Shown here: piece after piece, positions 50,501 to 63,098 of the stretch
Numbering within the stretch: position 1 is the first letter of the stretch
How the letters are laid out: the number at the start of each line of letters is the position of its first letter
Assembly: GCF_016545825.1 (NCBI RefSeq)
Contig: NC_052622.1
Coordinates: 48,218,770-48,282,769, forward strand
Origin: Eucalyptus grandis
Taxonomy: Eukaryota > Streptophyta > Magnoliopsida > Myrtales > Myrtaceae
Length of the DNA stretch: 64,000 bases
Direction: 5' to 3'
Translations under genes and position numbers: made by a program
Notes under the pieces: model-generated
The model's database searches: none
What the model was told of the DNA's origin: nothing
The model's input: only the letters and a program-made list of their open reading frames with translations

Positions 50501-53500
50501 TAAAAAATAATAAAAATTCGATTTTTAAAAATAATTATTTTAAAAATTTGAAAAATTGTCCATTAAATTTGTGTTGTATAAAAATATTTTAGTAATATAA
50601 TTTGAAAAATTGTCCATTAAGAAATAAGCTTGGAAGTATTTTTGTAATATAATCTTAAAAAAAATATAGAAATAAGTTTTTCTAAATTTGGTTAAATATG
50701 AAAATATTTTATTAATATGGGTTAAGGTCGGGTATGGGTTGGGTATGAGTTGAGTCGGGTATGGGTCAGAAATTTACATTATGCATAAATGGGTTAATGG
50801 GTCAATTTGGGTCGACCATTAATGATCCGACCCAAACCCGACCTAACCCACCCGTTTAACGGCTCAAATGCTCGGTCAGATCAGCATTAATATCCTGTAC
50901 GATGTCTTATGCATGTTTTGCCCTAAATATAAACCCTAATGCAAACAATCAAGCTTTTTCCTAAATTTTTCGGACCATAATTGGTTTCCCCCAAAATTGG
51001 GAGCTGATTATTGCAATAGAGAGCAGAAGCGGGACAAGAGGCCTAAATTCGTTCCAATAAAGTGAAGACAAATGTGATTATTACTATTATTGCGGGCTTA
51101 GAAATCCAAGAACATCTTGAATTTGAATGAACCCCAGCAGAAGATTTAATTTTTTCCCTCCAAGAACCGAGCCCTAAATTGTAATTTGAGCTAGCGAGTC
51201 ACTTGTGAGAGATCTCAGTCTTTTGAGCAAAAGATTTGAAGCGGTCTCGTTTTCTTCAACTCAGCCACCTCATTGTCTACGTTGTACTCATTTTTTTAAT
51301 AATTAAAATGCCACGTAGGAATAAACATTTAATTAAGAAGGGACTTTTGATTGGAATTTATCGTTGGAGATACTTAATATAATTTTTTTTTCTAGTTTGG
51401 CACTTAAATTTTGACAATAAAGTGGAGTGTCATATAAAAATTATGACACTTTTAATATATTTTTCAAATGAATCCAAAATCATGATTTATGGCGCCAGAA
51501 AAGCAATGTTTTTACCAAGAAATCTTTGTAATTTGAGTCTAGACACTCGAATCCTGTCCAAGATATACCTTTCAATGCTGACAAAAGAATTAATTTGATG
51601 TCAAGTAGATGGCATTAATTTTTTTGCCGATATCGTAAGGTTGAAAGCTTCTGTCTAGCCACCTCATGTCAAGTGGAATATAATGGGCCGTAAACATCGT
51701 TTTAAATGAGAGCCACGGTGAGAAAATCCTCAAGATATGATTCTCTCTTTGACGGACTTTGTGAGAATGGAATCATTGTTCATATAACTATGATTCGACG
51801 TTTTAGATAGCTAAGAAGGTGAGATCTCCAAAAAGAGAAGATAAATTAAGAAATAATTAAATTGGTCAATGATCCAAAAAAGAAGGCATTACATGGTTTA
51901 TGAATGACATGAACTGATACCATTTCGACCATTAATCTGTGAGTCTCACTTTGATGCTCACGTCATCAACTATGTAGATGGAGCTGATCAACGTAAAGTT
52001 TATAGATCATCTAACACATTTTTGAGAAGGTGGCCAAATGAGATAAATGGCACTTGAAAGGCTATGAACAGAAGAAGAAGAGTGCAGGGCCATAGTCTTC
52101 AGTGTCTTATAGCACTACCCAAATAGAAAAGGATGAATAGCTCCCCACAAATTAGCCCATTAGATTCAAGAAACCTATCGGGCGATCTTTTCAACCTCTT
52201 AGGGTTTTAAAAATGGGAGCTTTGCGTCCTAGCAGAGACTAAATTATTTGGCAAATAGCAACGCGTTTCGTGTTTTTGATGCACTAGCAATATATTAAAT
52301 CGATGGTGGACTTAGTAAAACTAGTTTTAAATTGTTGATAAACTTGTTGTCTACCATGAAAGTAGAAGGATTTGATTAGGAAAGACATAAAAGTACCAAG
52401 ATGAAACTTATACATTTTTTTTTGCTTGATTTAAGTGATCTTTGGCTGGATTGAAGTCTTTTTTTTTTTACTTCTTATAGGGAAAAAGATATTACAAATA
52501 CCATAACTTTTGTATGATGTTCATTTTAATATTAATTTTCCCCAACTGGCGTGATTTATCGGCATGCTCAGTTAGCATTAATATCCCATACGATGTCTTT
52601 TGTATGTTTTACCCCAAATATAAACCCTAATTCAGACGATCAAGCCTTTTCCTAAATTTTCCCGACCATAAACGGTTTCCCCCAAATTTAAGAGCTGATT
52701 ATTGCAGTAGAGAGCAGAAGCGGGATAAGAGGCTTAAATTCGCTCCAATAAAGTGAAGACAAATGTGATTATTACTATTATTGTGGGCTTAGAAATCCAA
52801 GAACATCTTGAATTTGATTAAACCCTGACAGAAGATTTCAATTTTTTCTCTCCGAGAACTGAGCTTTAAATTGTAAATTGAGCTAGCGAGTCACTTGTAA
52901 GAGATCTCAGTCTTTTGAGCAAAAGATTTGAAGCTACCTCATTGTCTACGTTGTACCCCACTTTTTTTATGATTAAAATGCCACGTAGGAATAAACATTT
53001 AATTAAAAAAGGACTTTTGACCAGGAATTTATCATTGGAGGTACTTAATATAATTTTTTCTCTAGTTTGCCACTTAAGTTCTAATGACAAAGTGAGTATC
53101 ATACAGAAGTTATGACACATTTTTTATATTTTTCAAATGAATCCAAAACCATGGTTTACGAGGCCACAAAAGCAATGTTTTTTACAAGGAATCTTTGTAA
53201 TTTGAGTCTACGACACTCGAATCCCGTCCAAGATGTACCTTTCAATGCTGACAAAAGCAATAATTTGATGTCGAGTAGATGGCATTAGCTTTTTGTCGAT
53301 ATCGTAAGGTTGAAAGCTTCTGTCCAGCCACTATTTTTCAGTGAAGTGTGGAATTTGTCAAAATAACAAAATCTCATGTCAAGTAGAATATAATGGGCCC
53401 TAAACATCGTTCTCAATGAGAACGACGAACAGAAAATCCCCAAGGACGATTCTCTTGCCGACAGATCTTGTGAGAATGGAATTGGCACGAAGAAGAAGTC

Positions 53501-55613
53501 TTTTCATACAACTACGATTCAACGTTTTGGATAATTGAGAAGGTGAGATCTCCAGAAAGAAGGTAAATTAATAAATAATTACATTGGTCAATGATCCAAA
53601 AAAGAAGTCAGTACATGGTTTATGAATGACGTGAACCGATATCATTTGGACCATTAATCATGCGAGTCTCACCTTGACGCTCACATCATCAACTATGTAG
53701 ATAGAGCTGATCAACGTAAAGTTTACAGATCATCTAACGTGTTTTTGAGAAGGTGGCCAAAGGAGACAAATGGCACTTGAAAGGCTATGAACAGCAGAAG
53801 AAGAGTGCAGGGCCATAGTCTTCAGTGTCTTATAGCACTCCGCAAATAGAAAGGGATGAATAGCTCCCCACAAAATAGCCCACTAGATTCAAGAAACCTA
53901 TCGGACGATCTTTTTAACCTCTAAGGCTGGGTTTGGTAATCATGATAAAATTCGGGATAGGATATGATTTATTGTATCTTAAGTTTGATGCTTGTTCAGG
54001 ATATGATAAAGTCAGATATAAGAAAGATATAGTAGGATAAAATTATCAGCATGAGGGAGGTGGGATAAATGTGGATATGATTTATATTGTTTATAATAGG
54101 AAAGTTATTTTTCTCGAATAACAAACTTATTAAATTAACAAAATTAAAATTATATTTCATTATAAATAATATTTGAATTCTATTTTAAGAAATTAAAAAT
54201 TATTTTTTAATTTAATCTTATTTTAATTTTTATATTCAACTTTAATTCTATCTTATAATAAATATTCAATCTATAAATTATATATTTATATTTATTATAT
54301 ATTTTAGGTATTTTTGTATTTTAGGTATGTTAGTACAATTTACTATTTGATAAAATTTTATTAAAAAATGATGAAAGGAGAAAAAAGAAATACTAAAGAA
54401 AATAATTTAAAAAAGAGGAAAAATAAAATAAAAATAAATTAAGGAATAATGTCACGATAGATTTTCACCACCTCCATTTATGAACTTTTTAGGTTAATTT
54501 AAAATGATATGACATGTATATTAAAAAAAAAAAAAAAATGCATACGTGATATGATGTGAATATATCTCGAGTTTAATCTGTAATTCTGAAAAGTGGATAG
54601 GATATAGAAAAATCTCAAGATTTTATATTCTATCCTATCCAGTCCTATCCTGATTAGAAATCTGGATGACCAAACGTAGCCTAAGGGTTTTAAAAATGGG
54701 AGCTTTGCGTCCTAGCAGAGACTAAATTATTTGGCAAGGAGCAATGCGTTGCGTGTTTTTGATGCGCTAGCAATATATTAAATCGATGGTGGACTTGGTA
54801 AAACTAATTTTCAATCGTTGATAAACTTGTTGTCTACCATGGACGAATCGACATACCCTAAACTCTCACAATCGTTTAAGGAGATGTGTTCAAATGTTCT
54901 AATGCTAGGCTTGAACCGAGGCACGCATGCCTCAACCTCGCTTTGGAATAAATTTTCCATGAAAAAGATCTCAAATCTTTAAGTTTACAATTATATAAAT
55001 GTGTGAGAGAAAGGATAGGTTATGATAGTGCCTTGTGTAGGTTCCATTCTAGAACCGAACTGAATTAGTCTTATTCAACTGGTTTTGGGCCGATGTACAC
55101 GAGGATCAGTTTGGTCCTAGGTGAAAAATTTGGGAACCAGCCTTCAATGGTTCAGTTCTTGGTTCTATAAGGGGAACCTTTGGTTTACCCGAGAATTTGT
55201 CCTCAATCTCTTAAGAACTTTCTGCTTTCTTTTCTAGTTCTCGGTTTTATGTTTATTTTTGGGAAATTTTTACATTACAATTACATAATATATATGATTG
55301 AGTTACTAAATAGATGAAAAAGAAAAGGTTAGCTAGTTCGGTTTGAGGTCAATTTCAGAGTCAGCTTTTCGGTTCTTGTTTTCAAAAAATAGGTACCGAC
55401 TCTGATGATTCCAGGTATTTGGTGTGGAATTTATCTACCTTGAAACTGATCTGATGTGGTTTTTTGGTTGTTGCTAGTTTAGTGAATTAGAGAAGGCTTT
55501 TGTATAGTTGAAGTGTACACTTAGATATGGAGTGAATTGGCTTTTTAATTGCTAATTTAGCTAAAATCACATATAGATGATAGTCATAAATATTTTACTA
55601 AAAAAATGGCACA

Positions 55614-55657
<44 letters not shown>

Positions 55658-56600
55658 TGCTTACTTTAATGGAGGACAGCTCCGTGGACCAAAGACAATC
55701 ATTTAGAGGCTCAACAGCACTTCTAAAATAAGCCTCCGGGGATCTTGGTTCAACATTAAACTTCCGACAAAAGGGAAGCCATTTCTTGGAAAATTGAGAA
55801 GACTCAAGTAACGCATAAAAAGTAAGGTCTGAACCGCCGTCGTCAGAGAGATAAATACTCATCTTCTCCGGTGGATAATTGTATGCCATGATTGACAAGA
55901 CGGTATTGATCACCATGGTTGGTGGTTCTATTGCAGGATCTGCTGTACACACAAATATGTCTATTCCAGGAAAAACCCCGTCATACCTAAAACAGTTCAT
56001 GAATATATTGTTACTAGAAGACTAAATTCAAATCTCATACAATGATTACATCAGAAAGACTTGTTTTTTCTTTTGTTCCTCTTAAAGGACAATTAGTGCC
56101 TCGGTTCAGTTTTCGCATGCTAAGTTTCGTTCCTGTGATGGTTTTATGAGACTATGGCCAATACATCATACCGAAAATTTCAAGTATATTTTTGAAGAGT
56201 GTATCCTGAGAAAAAATTGTCGAGGTATTAATGCTTAGCACATTATTTTCTCACAATCGACAGGTCAAGACTTTTAAGGTTGAAAAACATTAGCTTCTTC
56301 CATCAGAGAGAGAGAGAGAGAGAGCACCTCTGAGAAAGCCTGTCCTTGAAGGTCTGGCGATACGAAGGGTTCCATCTTACGATGATTGTGAGAAACCAGT
56401 AAAAAGCGAACCAGAGCTCAGAAAAAGAAAGCTCCAAGCCAGGCCAACTTCTCAGCTGTTTTGGACTCTGGCAAGTGATGGATTCTAAAGTAGAAGATGA
56501 AGCAGATGCTGATGAAGATGGAAAGTGTGTATAATCTGAAGATGAAGCGGTTGTTGGCTGACTTTGTTTCAAAGAGAGGAAGATTACTCTTGTCTCCCAT
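45790..56600 (-). CDS. CSLE1: Cellulose synthase-like protein E1, copy 2
   Basis: A second CSLE1-type glycosyltransferase gene with eight exons: 56328-56600, 55665-55986, 48793-48930, 48582-48713, 48167-48377, 47552-47779, 46702-47048, 45790-46329. It encodes about 731 residues, the normal family size. Features: start [13 protein letters not shown] at 56600, membrane spans in exon 1, [11 protein letters not shown] and [10 protein letters not shown] in exon 2, [26 protein letters not shown], and a membrane-rich last exon with [13 protein letters not shown]. Exons 2, 4, 6 and 8 are intact. Exon 1 has one extra T near 56428, exon 3 lacks three bases (near 48855 and 48825), exon 5 lacks two (near 48364 and 48275), and exon 7 lacks one (near 46998). 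Intron 2 is about 6.7 kb because of a tandem duplication and transposons. Confidence 0.88.
47504..47551. repeat. (GA)n microsatellite at CSLE1 copy 2 exon 6 donor
   Basis: In the sense strand, exon 6 ends ...AAGGAG and the intron begins GTCTCTCTCT, continuing as CT repeats for about 48 bp. The corresponding intron of copy 1 begins GTCTCTCATTC without expansion. Confidence 0.9.
49487..52359. repeat. Tandem duplication unit A (in CSLE1 copy 2 intron 2)
   Basis: This segment and the next (52360-54841) are direct repeats. Both begin AA(A/G)TAGAAGGATTTGATTAGG and end CTTGTTGTCTACCATG. Without transposons each unit is about 1.7-1.8 kb. Unit A contains a hAT-like insertion (49817-50867) and about 100 bp at 49690-49800 missing from B. 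No coding function was recognised. Confidence 0.85.
49817..50867. mobile_element. Non-autonomous hAT-like element, 1051 bp
   Basis: The element is absent from the duplicate unit B, which gives an empty site. Flanks show an 8-bp duplication with one mismatch, ATGCTTGG (49809-49816) and ATGCTCGG (50868-50875), the size typical of hAT transposons. The left end reads TAGAGGTGTTAAAATGGGT and the complement of the right end TTTGAGCCGTTAAACGGGT, imperfect inverted repeats. The centre (50140-50400) is GC-rich and repetitive for GAGCTCGCC and GAGGCTCGCC. No transposase frame exists. Confidence 0.75.
52360..54841. repeat. Tandem duplication unit B (in CSLE1 copy 2 intron 2)
   Basis: The second copy of the direct repeat described at 49487-52359. 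It carries a Harbinger-type MITE (53925-54681) that is absent from unit A, and lacks the hAT-like element found in A. Blocks such as GAGAGCAGAAGCGGGA and GTGATTATTACTATTATTG are shared. Confidence 0.85.
53925..54681. mobile_element. PIF/Harbinger (Tourist-like) element, 757 bp
   Basis: The left end is GGCTGGGTTTGGTAATCATG and the complement of the right end is GGCTACGTTTGGTCATCCAG, matching the GGC..GTTTGGT ends of Tourist-like elements. TAA flanks both sides (53922-53924 and 54682-54684). Unit A of the duplication has the empty site (CTCTTAGGG). The interior is AT-rich and non-coding. Confidence 0.85.
54842..55664. other. Rest of CSLE1 copy 2 intron 2
   Basis: The stretch 55030-55440 is rich in GGTTC/GAACC motifs like 32130-33030 and may be a decayed repeat. 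A (GA)n run at about 55620-55655 ends 10 bp inside the exon 2 donor; in the sense strand the intron begins GTAAGCACATCTCTCT. Confidence 0.5.
56306..56324. repeat. (GA)n microsatellite at CSLE1 copy 2 exon 1 donor
   Basis: In the sense strand, exon 1 ends CTCAGAG and the intron begins GTGCTCTCTCTCTC. This is the third donor in the gene next to a CT run. Confidence 0.85.
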
Positions 56601-57752
56601 TTTTGTTTCTTTTCTTGTCCTCCTCTCCGCATGGCAAGTGTGTGAAGCAATTAGGCAATATTGATATAGAAGGCCGTGGCTAGTTTTTTTTTTTTTTTTT
56701 TTTTTTGATAGTCGGTGATTCAACCAAATGGTAGTGAAGTCAAATTTTCTTGGAGCAATATATTAGTCATCGTGGTTGGAGGAACAATTTTTATGTAATT
56801 AGCCATAACTGAAATTTGGACGAATTCTCTATATCCTGATGATGAATCGCATTATTAAATTATGCAATACTTCGCAACTATGCTCAAATTAAGAGTAACA
56901 AGCGCACCGAATTCTAGATATGTAACGGTTGGAAGACATTAAAGCGATGGAAGATCTATATCTGTGATGTACATGTTTTCGAGATAGTTTATAAATGAAC
57001 CTTTAATGCTGTCATGTATCACATGGTACTAGCATATCATGTGGGGCCATCTCCATCGGTTGAACTTGTTGAAAATTCAAATTTCCTCTTTATACAAGAG
57101 ACGGGCAACGACAGACCAACAATTTTTTCGAGATGTTTATATGAAAATAGCACCACATGGCATGTCGGTGTAGGATCACCAATAAATCATCCGAGTCTTC
57201 ACCCAAAGATAAAATGATATAAGCTGCCCTTCTCTTATAGACCCACATTCTCTAGTCATTCCACCAGCCACTAAGAGTGCCTCCACACCATATGAATTCT
57301 CCGGCACTGTATGCACTAGTCGCCATAAAGGGGTAGATGAATGGGAAGCTCCACTGACTTAATATCTGATGTGCAGGAAACTGTTAGCTCTAGCAAATGA
57401 CATTTTATATCAAAGATTATGCGGATGCCTTTGCACTTTGGTTTTATCACAACCAAGTGTCTTGTTTTGTCAGGTAGCCAAATTAGGGTTGGTCAAATGG
57501 CTAGCACAAGTTATTAGTGCTTGATTTTGGCACTTTCTGGGTGGTGTTAGTGTATTACTACTAAAATAGAGGGGGTGTAGGTGTAGCTGGAATTTTTCTT
57601 ATCTTTAATGACTTAATTGTTTTTAAGATTTTACCACCAGGACCAACCTTACGAGTATATTATACATATAAAAATTAAATCAAAATTAGTCCTCCCGGAT
57701 AAGTTTATCTAACTAATTACCTTGGGGGAACAAGGAGATGCCTCGAGAAGAC

Positions 57753-59198
57753 GGCGGAAGAACAGCCCAAGTCATAATTTCAAGCGGGATGACACTTAAG
57801 CCGCCATAACTTTAAAATGGTACACTTGAGCGCCTGTTTTGAAGTTAAATTGGACACTTAAGTGCCACTTCGGCGAAAATCCGGCCAGATGGCTTACGTG
57901 GCGACTTTCCAACGGAGTTTGGTCCAAAATCCGGCGTCGTTTTGCACGCTAACACATGGCGGAAAATGCAAAAATGATGCCGTTTCGTGTCTACGTGTAA
58001 ATAATTATATAAAAATTAATTAAATTATATTTAAAATTAATTTTATATAAAATATTCAAAAATCTTTTAAAAAGAAAAATTTTAAAAATTAAGAAAAAAG
58101 GGGGGTGGTCGAACGGGGGAGAGCTGGCTGGCCCGAGGCACTCGGAGGAAGAGAGCCGAGCGTTGGTGTGAGTGGGGCGTGAGGTGAGGCGTTGGGGGCG
58201 TCGGGCAAGGCGTCGAGCGAGCAAGGGGTAGGGTTACGGTTTTGAGATTGAGAGGGGAAATAGTCGAGATAGACAGTGAGAATTGCCGCTGAAGTGAATT
58301 ATGTTGTAAAATTTGGGGAAAGGGAGGTTGATGTGATGGTTACTGTATATGAGAGCAGAAACTAAAAAAAATAAACAGAGGGGTTTAGCTGTTTCGGTTG
58401 CAAGAGGGAAAAAGAAAATAAGAATTGTAAAATTGAAAAACTGATGTGACTCTTACTGTAGAGTGTAAAGAAACGCAAAAAAGGGGTTAGCTTTGAGGAA
58501 AAATGAATATGGTAATGGGTATTGTAAATTAGTTTAGAAATTAATATATATATATATATATAGATGATCGGTCGGTCCGGTCGGTCAGGTTGGTCGGTTC
58601 TAACCCCCAGCCAGGAACCGGACCAAGGCGGGTCACCGGTTCAAAAATAGGAACCTAAGACCGGACCGAGACCCTCTAGAACCGCCGAAACGACCGGTCC
58701 GATCCGGTCCGGCGGTTCCGGTTCGGGCGGTTTCCGTTGCACACCCTACCCTCCGTTCTGTCGGCCCTTCCCGGCGGCGGCGGGGCTCACCCTCGGCCCC
58801 GCCCGTTCGACCCCCCCTTTTCTAATTTTCTTAATTTTTAAAATTTTTAAAATTTTCTTAATTTTAAATTTTTTTTTTAAATTTTAAAATTTTTTAAATT
58901 TTTTTTTAAAATTTTCTTTTTTATATAATTTTTTGAATATTTTAAATAAAATTAATTTTAAATCTAATTTAATTAATTTTTATATTATTATTTACGCGTA
59001 GACCGAAACGACGTCGTTTTGCATTTTCTCCACCACGTCGCATGCAAAACGATGCGTTTGGACCAAACATTCGTCGAAAAATTCTACGTCAGCCATTTTG
59101 GTCGGATTTTCGAAAGTGGCACTTAAGTGTCTATTTTAAAGTTATATGCACTTAAGTGTCGCCGTCTTGATTATGCATTCAGGGTGTCCCAACCTCCT
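57753..59198. mobile_element. MULE-like element with ~370-400-bp inverted repeats
   Basis: The left arm (57753 to about 58125) and the complement of the right arm (about 58775 to 59198) match over long stretches, for example GACACTTAAG, ATAACTTTAAAAT, CACTTAAGTGCCACTT and AAAATTAATTAAATTA. The flanks carry GAGAAGAC on both sides (57745-57752 and 59199-59206), 8 bp or 9 bp with one mismatch, as expected for Mutator-like elements. The centre is GC-rich and holds GGTCC/GGTTC motifs at about 58560-58740. No transposase is present. It sits inside CSLE exon 7 of the third copy. Confidence 0.75.
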
Positions 59199-59454
59199 GA
59201 GAAGACAGTAAAATGGAATAGTCACATAGTACAAAGAAGCCAGGCAATTTGGCGCCCATAGCAACCAGACACAATATGAAAGTTGGAGCTTCAGGGGGAT
59301 TTTTCCGTGTCCATACATCATGGGACAGTACTGTGATAGGAAGATTTGAAAATCACATTCAGACCATCTCTTATGTTGAACTAGAGACTGCAACAATGCT
59401 GTGGGCGCGACTCCTAGAAAGCCTTTCCTTTCAGGGTTAAAATATATTGATCTA

Positions 59455-62396
59455 TGTGACATCCTGGATTTTTTAGTTCTATTTTTCAATTGAATAAATC
59501 TTGCCTTTCATCAACGCGCATATAGCGCTATTCTCAAAGCCAATCACTTGTGAGATAACTAGACTATCTGAGAAAGTCATTAGGAGATTTTAATGCATTA
59601 GACTTGAGAATTTAATCAGGAATCGATTGCTCGACGCGCGCTTCATCTGCGGAGATCATACGACATAGTAAGATTGATTAAAAATCAGAAATAAGTCGGT
59701 TGGACTAAGATATGTGGTTAAACGTGGGTGATTCCACTAAATTGCAAAATTCTCGTCGATCGGTATTATATTGATTTTTCTATCTTTTTTGTATTTTGTG
59801 TCCGTATTTGAAATCTCGAGATTTTCACAACAACCGAGAGTCGTCAATGTGTTGAACGGGTTCATTGTGACTTGAAGAAAATCGTAATAAGTCATTTGCA
59901 CTAAAAATTTACGAAAGCTACCAGTAACTGGGATTCTGCTAAATTGCGTCAATTGAAATTAATCACGAATTTAAATTCGATTTTAGAAATTGAAAGTTTT
60001 GTCATGTCACAATTAATTTTAGGAACGTCGACTCGTCTTTTGAGGGATTTTACGGAGAGTTCGAGATTTTTACGGCAAATCGATTGACGATTCGAAAAAC
60101 AAACGAAGTCGGATTGGCCAATTTGAAGAATTTTTTGGCATCTTGTATAAGTGAATTAGTGAAAGGAATTTTTATGGGATTTTCCTCAATAAATTGGGCC
60201 TCGGTGGGGAAGTTTGTTCGGAAAATCGGATTAGAAAAATCGAAATAGAATTCAGGTGGAGGAAATGGCCGTTTTATTCCCAAGACTTATCGTTTAAGGG
60301 AAATTTGATGCAAGAAAGCAAGTAAGGATCAAGTGCTTTAGCATGAGGATATTTGGGGGCCAAATTGGATTAAATAAGAGTAAGTGGAATCAATATTTTC
60401 GAGTTATAGGAAATTTCTTTTAATTTTCTATTTCTTTTTCCTATTTTCTTGAGTGGCCGCACGTTCTCCCTCTCACTTGTGCGAATTCCTCCCCTACCGA
60501 CATCCCCCCTCTCTCTGCCGTGCCCCCACCATCTTTCCTCCTCTTCTTTGACTTTTTGTCAAAATTTTTCCATATCTCCTCCCCATGGCTGACACAACTG
60601 TCCCCCTAACCCCTCTTTCGGTCACTTTCTCTTTCCTCTATTATGTCACTTGATGCCAGCTGCCCGACCCCATCTACTTCCTCTCTGCTTGCGTTTTTCA
60701 TTCCTTCCGAAGCCTTCCTATTTCCACGCCGGCTGCTCCACATCACCGAAGCTGCTGCCGCCCATCTCCACCGCAGAAGCCGTTCGAAATCAGCCCGTCA
60801 ACCAAAGAAATTCGGCAGAAAATCGCGAGCTTTGCGGGCCAATTTTGGGCCCAATCCGTGCTCGAAAGATGTCACCACTTTGGAGAAGATCGAGCCCCGT
60901 CGCATCCTCATCGATTTGAACCGAGCAGTTTGATAATCAAGTGAGTTTAACTCACTAATACTTGCTTTTGCTTAGTAGGTTAATGACGTTTAAGGGATGA
61001 TTAATTTAAGTTAAGCTTGGTTTAGTAGATAATTAGAACGGTTTAGTGAATTAATTAATTATTGATGCATGTTAGGTGGTTAATTTAATGCAATTAGCGA
61101 GTAAATAGATTATAGTATTTATTTAACGAGTTTCAAAATTTTTCCGGGCTTATTCCAGCATATAATTAGGCTTTACGGGCCTAAGTATGCATTTTTGGTA
61201 ATTATTGGTATTATTTAATTAATTTCCGTAATTAATTAATTAATTAATTATTTTCCGGAAATTAGACCAAGATAGCCGGTGACCGAAATTTTATGCTGAT
61301 TGTAGTAGTATGATCTGTTTATTTAATTGAGCTCTAATTGTGTATGATTTGTATTTTTGGAATTTATTCTTAAATTCATTTAATTTCAGTAATTGAGTGG
61401 AAAATAACCAAGTATCGGTTTACAATACCAAAAATATTTTGGTGGATTATATAAAATTGTGGAATTTATGGAAATGAAATTTTTATATTTTGGTTGAGGC
61501 CAACCGTTTACCCACACATGAGTATTTTTATCGGATATGATAAAAATGGAGAAATTGTCAGATGGTTAGACCAATAATTGCTGCAGCTTTTGGTGAGCAT
61601 AAATAGTATACTATATGAGAATAATTGCGGCAGCTTGTGGAGCATAAATAATATACTATATTGATATTTGAGGCGAAACACGGTGAGTTATACTATCTAT
61701 TACTTCCGCTTATAATAACGAGTCCTAGGTATGATCGGATTTATAAATAGTATTGATTGAGATGGGCGGGAAATGGTCATGATGACATGGAATTGATTGA
61801 GTCGATTAATCGATGATTTGATCTGATTGAATGATTCGATGGGATTATGAATTGTATTGATGTGCAGGAAAGTACTGAGGCTAAGGTAAGCCCTCTGATT
61901 CGTGATTGTGCTTAGGCAGCCATTTGGGAGTATTTTCTTCCTAGTCGGGTTTTCTAATTTGTGATTGTGCTTAGGCAGCCATTTGGGCGTATTTTCTTCC
62001 TAGTCGGGTTTAGGGGGTTAAACTTGTTGTAGTCTCACCCCATTGTGGGATAACATTTTTAGGTCCTTAATTGAAAGTTTTGGATGACCCGAGGTCGAAG
62101 TTTAGAAAGGTGAAGCACGGAGAATCGGCGAGCATGTCCGACTAGTTAGTCCTAGGACATTACTCTTTTGTTGAAAGCGATTCCTTTTGTAGGCTTATGT
62201 GTATAAACCTGTATGTTTATAAAAGTCTTTTGTGAAAATTTGTCCTACTTGCCTATCACATTATTTATTATCTGGGGATTATTTATATCTTTCCAGTATG
62301 CATACCAAAATGAAAGGATATTTGATGTGTCTTGGGGACGTGTTATTTAATTGACCAGAAGCCGGGATGGGCGTGCGCCGAGGATCGGGCATGACA
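59455..62396. mobile_element. Probable solo LTR, 2942 bp
   Basis: The insert starts TGTGACATCCTGGATTTTT and ends GATCGGGCATGACA, giving TG...CA ends. Target duplication candidates are ATCTA (59450-59454) and ATCTC (62397-62401); the intact paralogue reads GATCTCCAACC, so the original site was ATCTC. Termini of the TGTGACATCC type are common in plant Ty3/Gypsy (Del/Tekay-like) LTRs. No gag-pol, PBS or internal repeat of the ends is seen, so a solo LTR is the simplest reading. The orientation is not certain. Confidence 0.65.
61895..62020. repeat. ~63-bp tandem duplication inside the solo LTR
   Basis: GTGATTGTGCTTAGGCAGCC followed by ATTTGGG(A/C)GTATTTTCTTCC and TAGTCGGGTTT occurs twice with one or two differences. 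Confidence 0.85.
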
Positions 62397-63060
62397 ATCT
62401 CCAACCTCTATAGTGTATTGCTAAACTGGTAGGACATCTTCCACTGGGCAGCCATACTTTAGACCCATCTGTAATTCAGACAAGACTCTTTTCATGGATG
62501 CTTTTGAATGTGTATATTTGCATATTTCTAGTGCTCGAAAGACTGCCTGTGTGGCCTAAATTCAGTTCTGATGGCTGCTTAGCCCAGTCCAGTCTTTGAA
62601 TAATTATGATATAAGCAGAGCTTTTGGTTCCATCAAAGTCCGGAAATGATATAAGAGGCTCAATTGCTTTTGTTCTTTAATCTTTGAACTTAATCAGAAT
62701 GACAGAGGAGCCCTACATTTGATGTATATCATCTAAGCTCGGTTTCCATGAACTTGTAAACTGCTTTTCTCTTGTTTGTAGCAGACTACAGAAAGCACTG
62801 CTCTCTTGTTATCTGTAGAATATGGTGCTGAATTTCTTCCCACATTTCCATTCTTTGACAAGGTTTCTTTCAGAAAATTTTGAAAACTACTCAAAAGGCT
62901 CGAAAATTTGGGCCAAACGTTGATTTGGTTAACGTGTTTTGACTAGCTTTTGAGCAAATCGAGGTCTTCGATTTCGTTAGTCATAAGGATGACTCGAGTG
63001 TATGCGTGTACTCGTGACTATCGCTCTTATGATATATGTGCTAGTTAGGACATTCAAATG

Positions 63061-63062
<2 letters not shown>

Positions 63063-63098
<36 letters not shown>
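63063..63098. repeat. (GA)n microsatellite at exon 6 donor of third CSLE copy
   Basis: The position is the same as in copy 2 (47504-47551): the sense-strand intron begins GTCTCTCTCT. The expansion therefore predates or accompanied the duplication. Confidence 0.9.

Noticed and set aside
52866..53120. 84-codon minus-strand open frame in duplication unit B
   Set aside because: It has no recognisable domain and AT-rich composition; it overlaps a similarly open frame on the other strand.
60643..60933. 96-codon open frame inside the solo LTR
   Set aside because: A second frame is open over the same bases, there are no retroelement protein motifs, and LTRs normally do not encode proteins.
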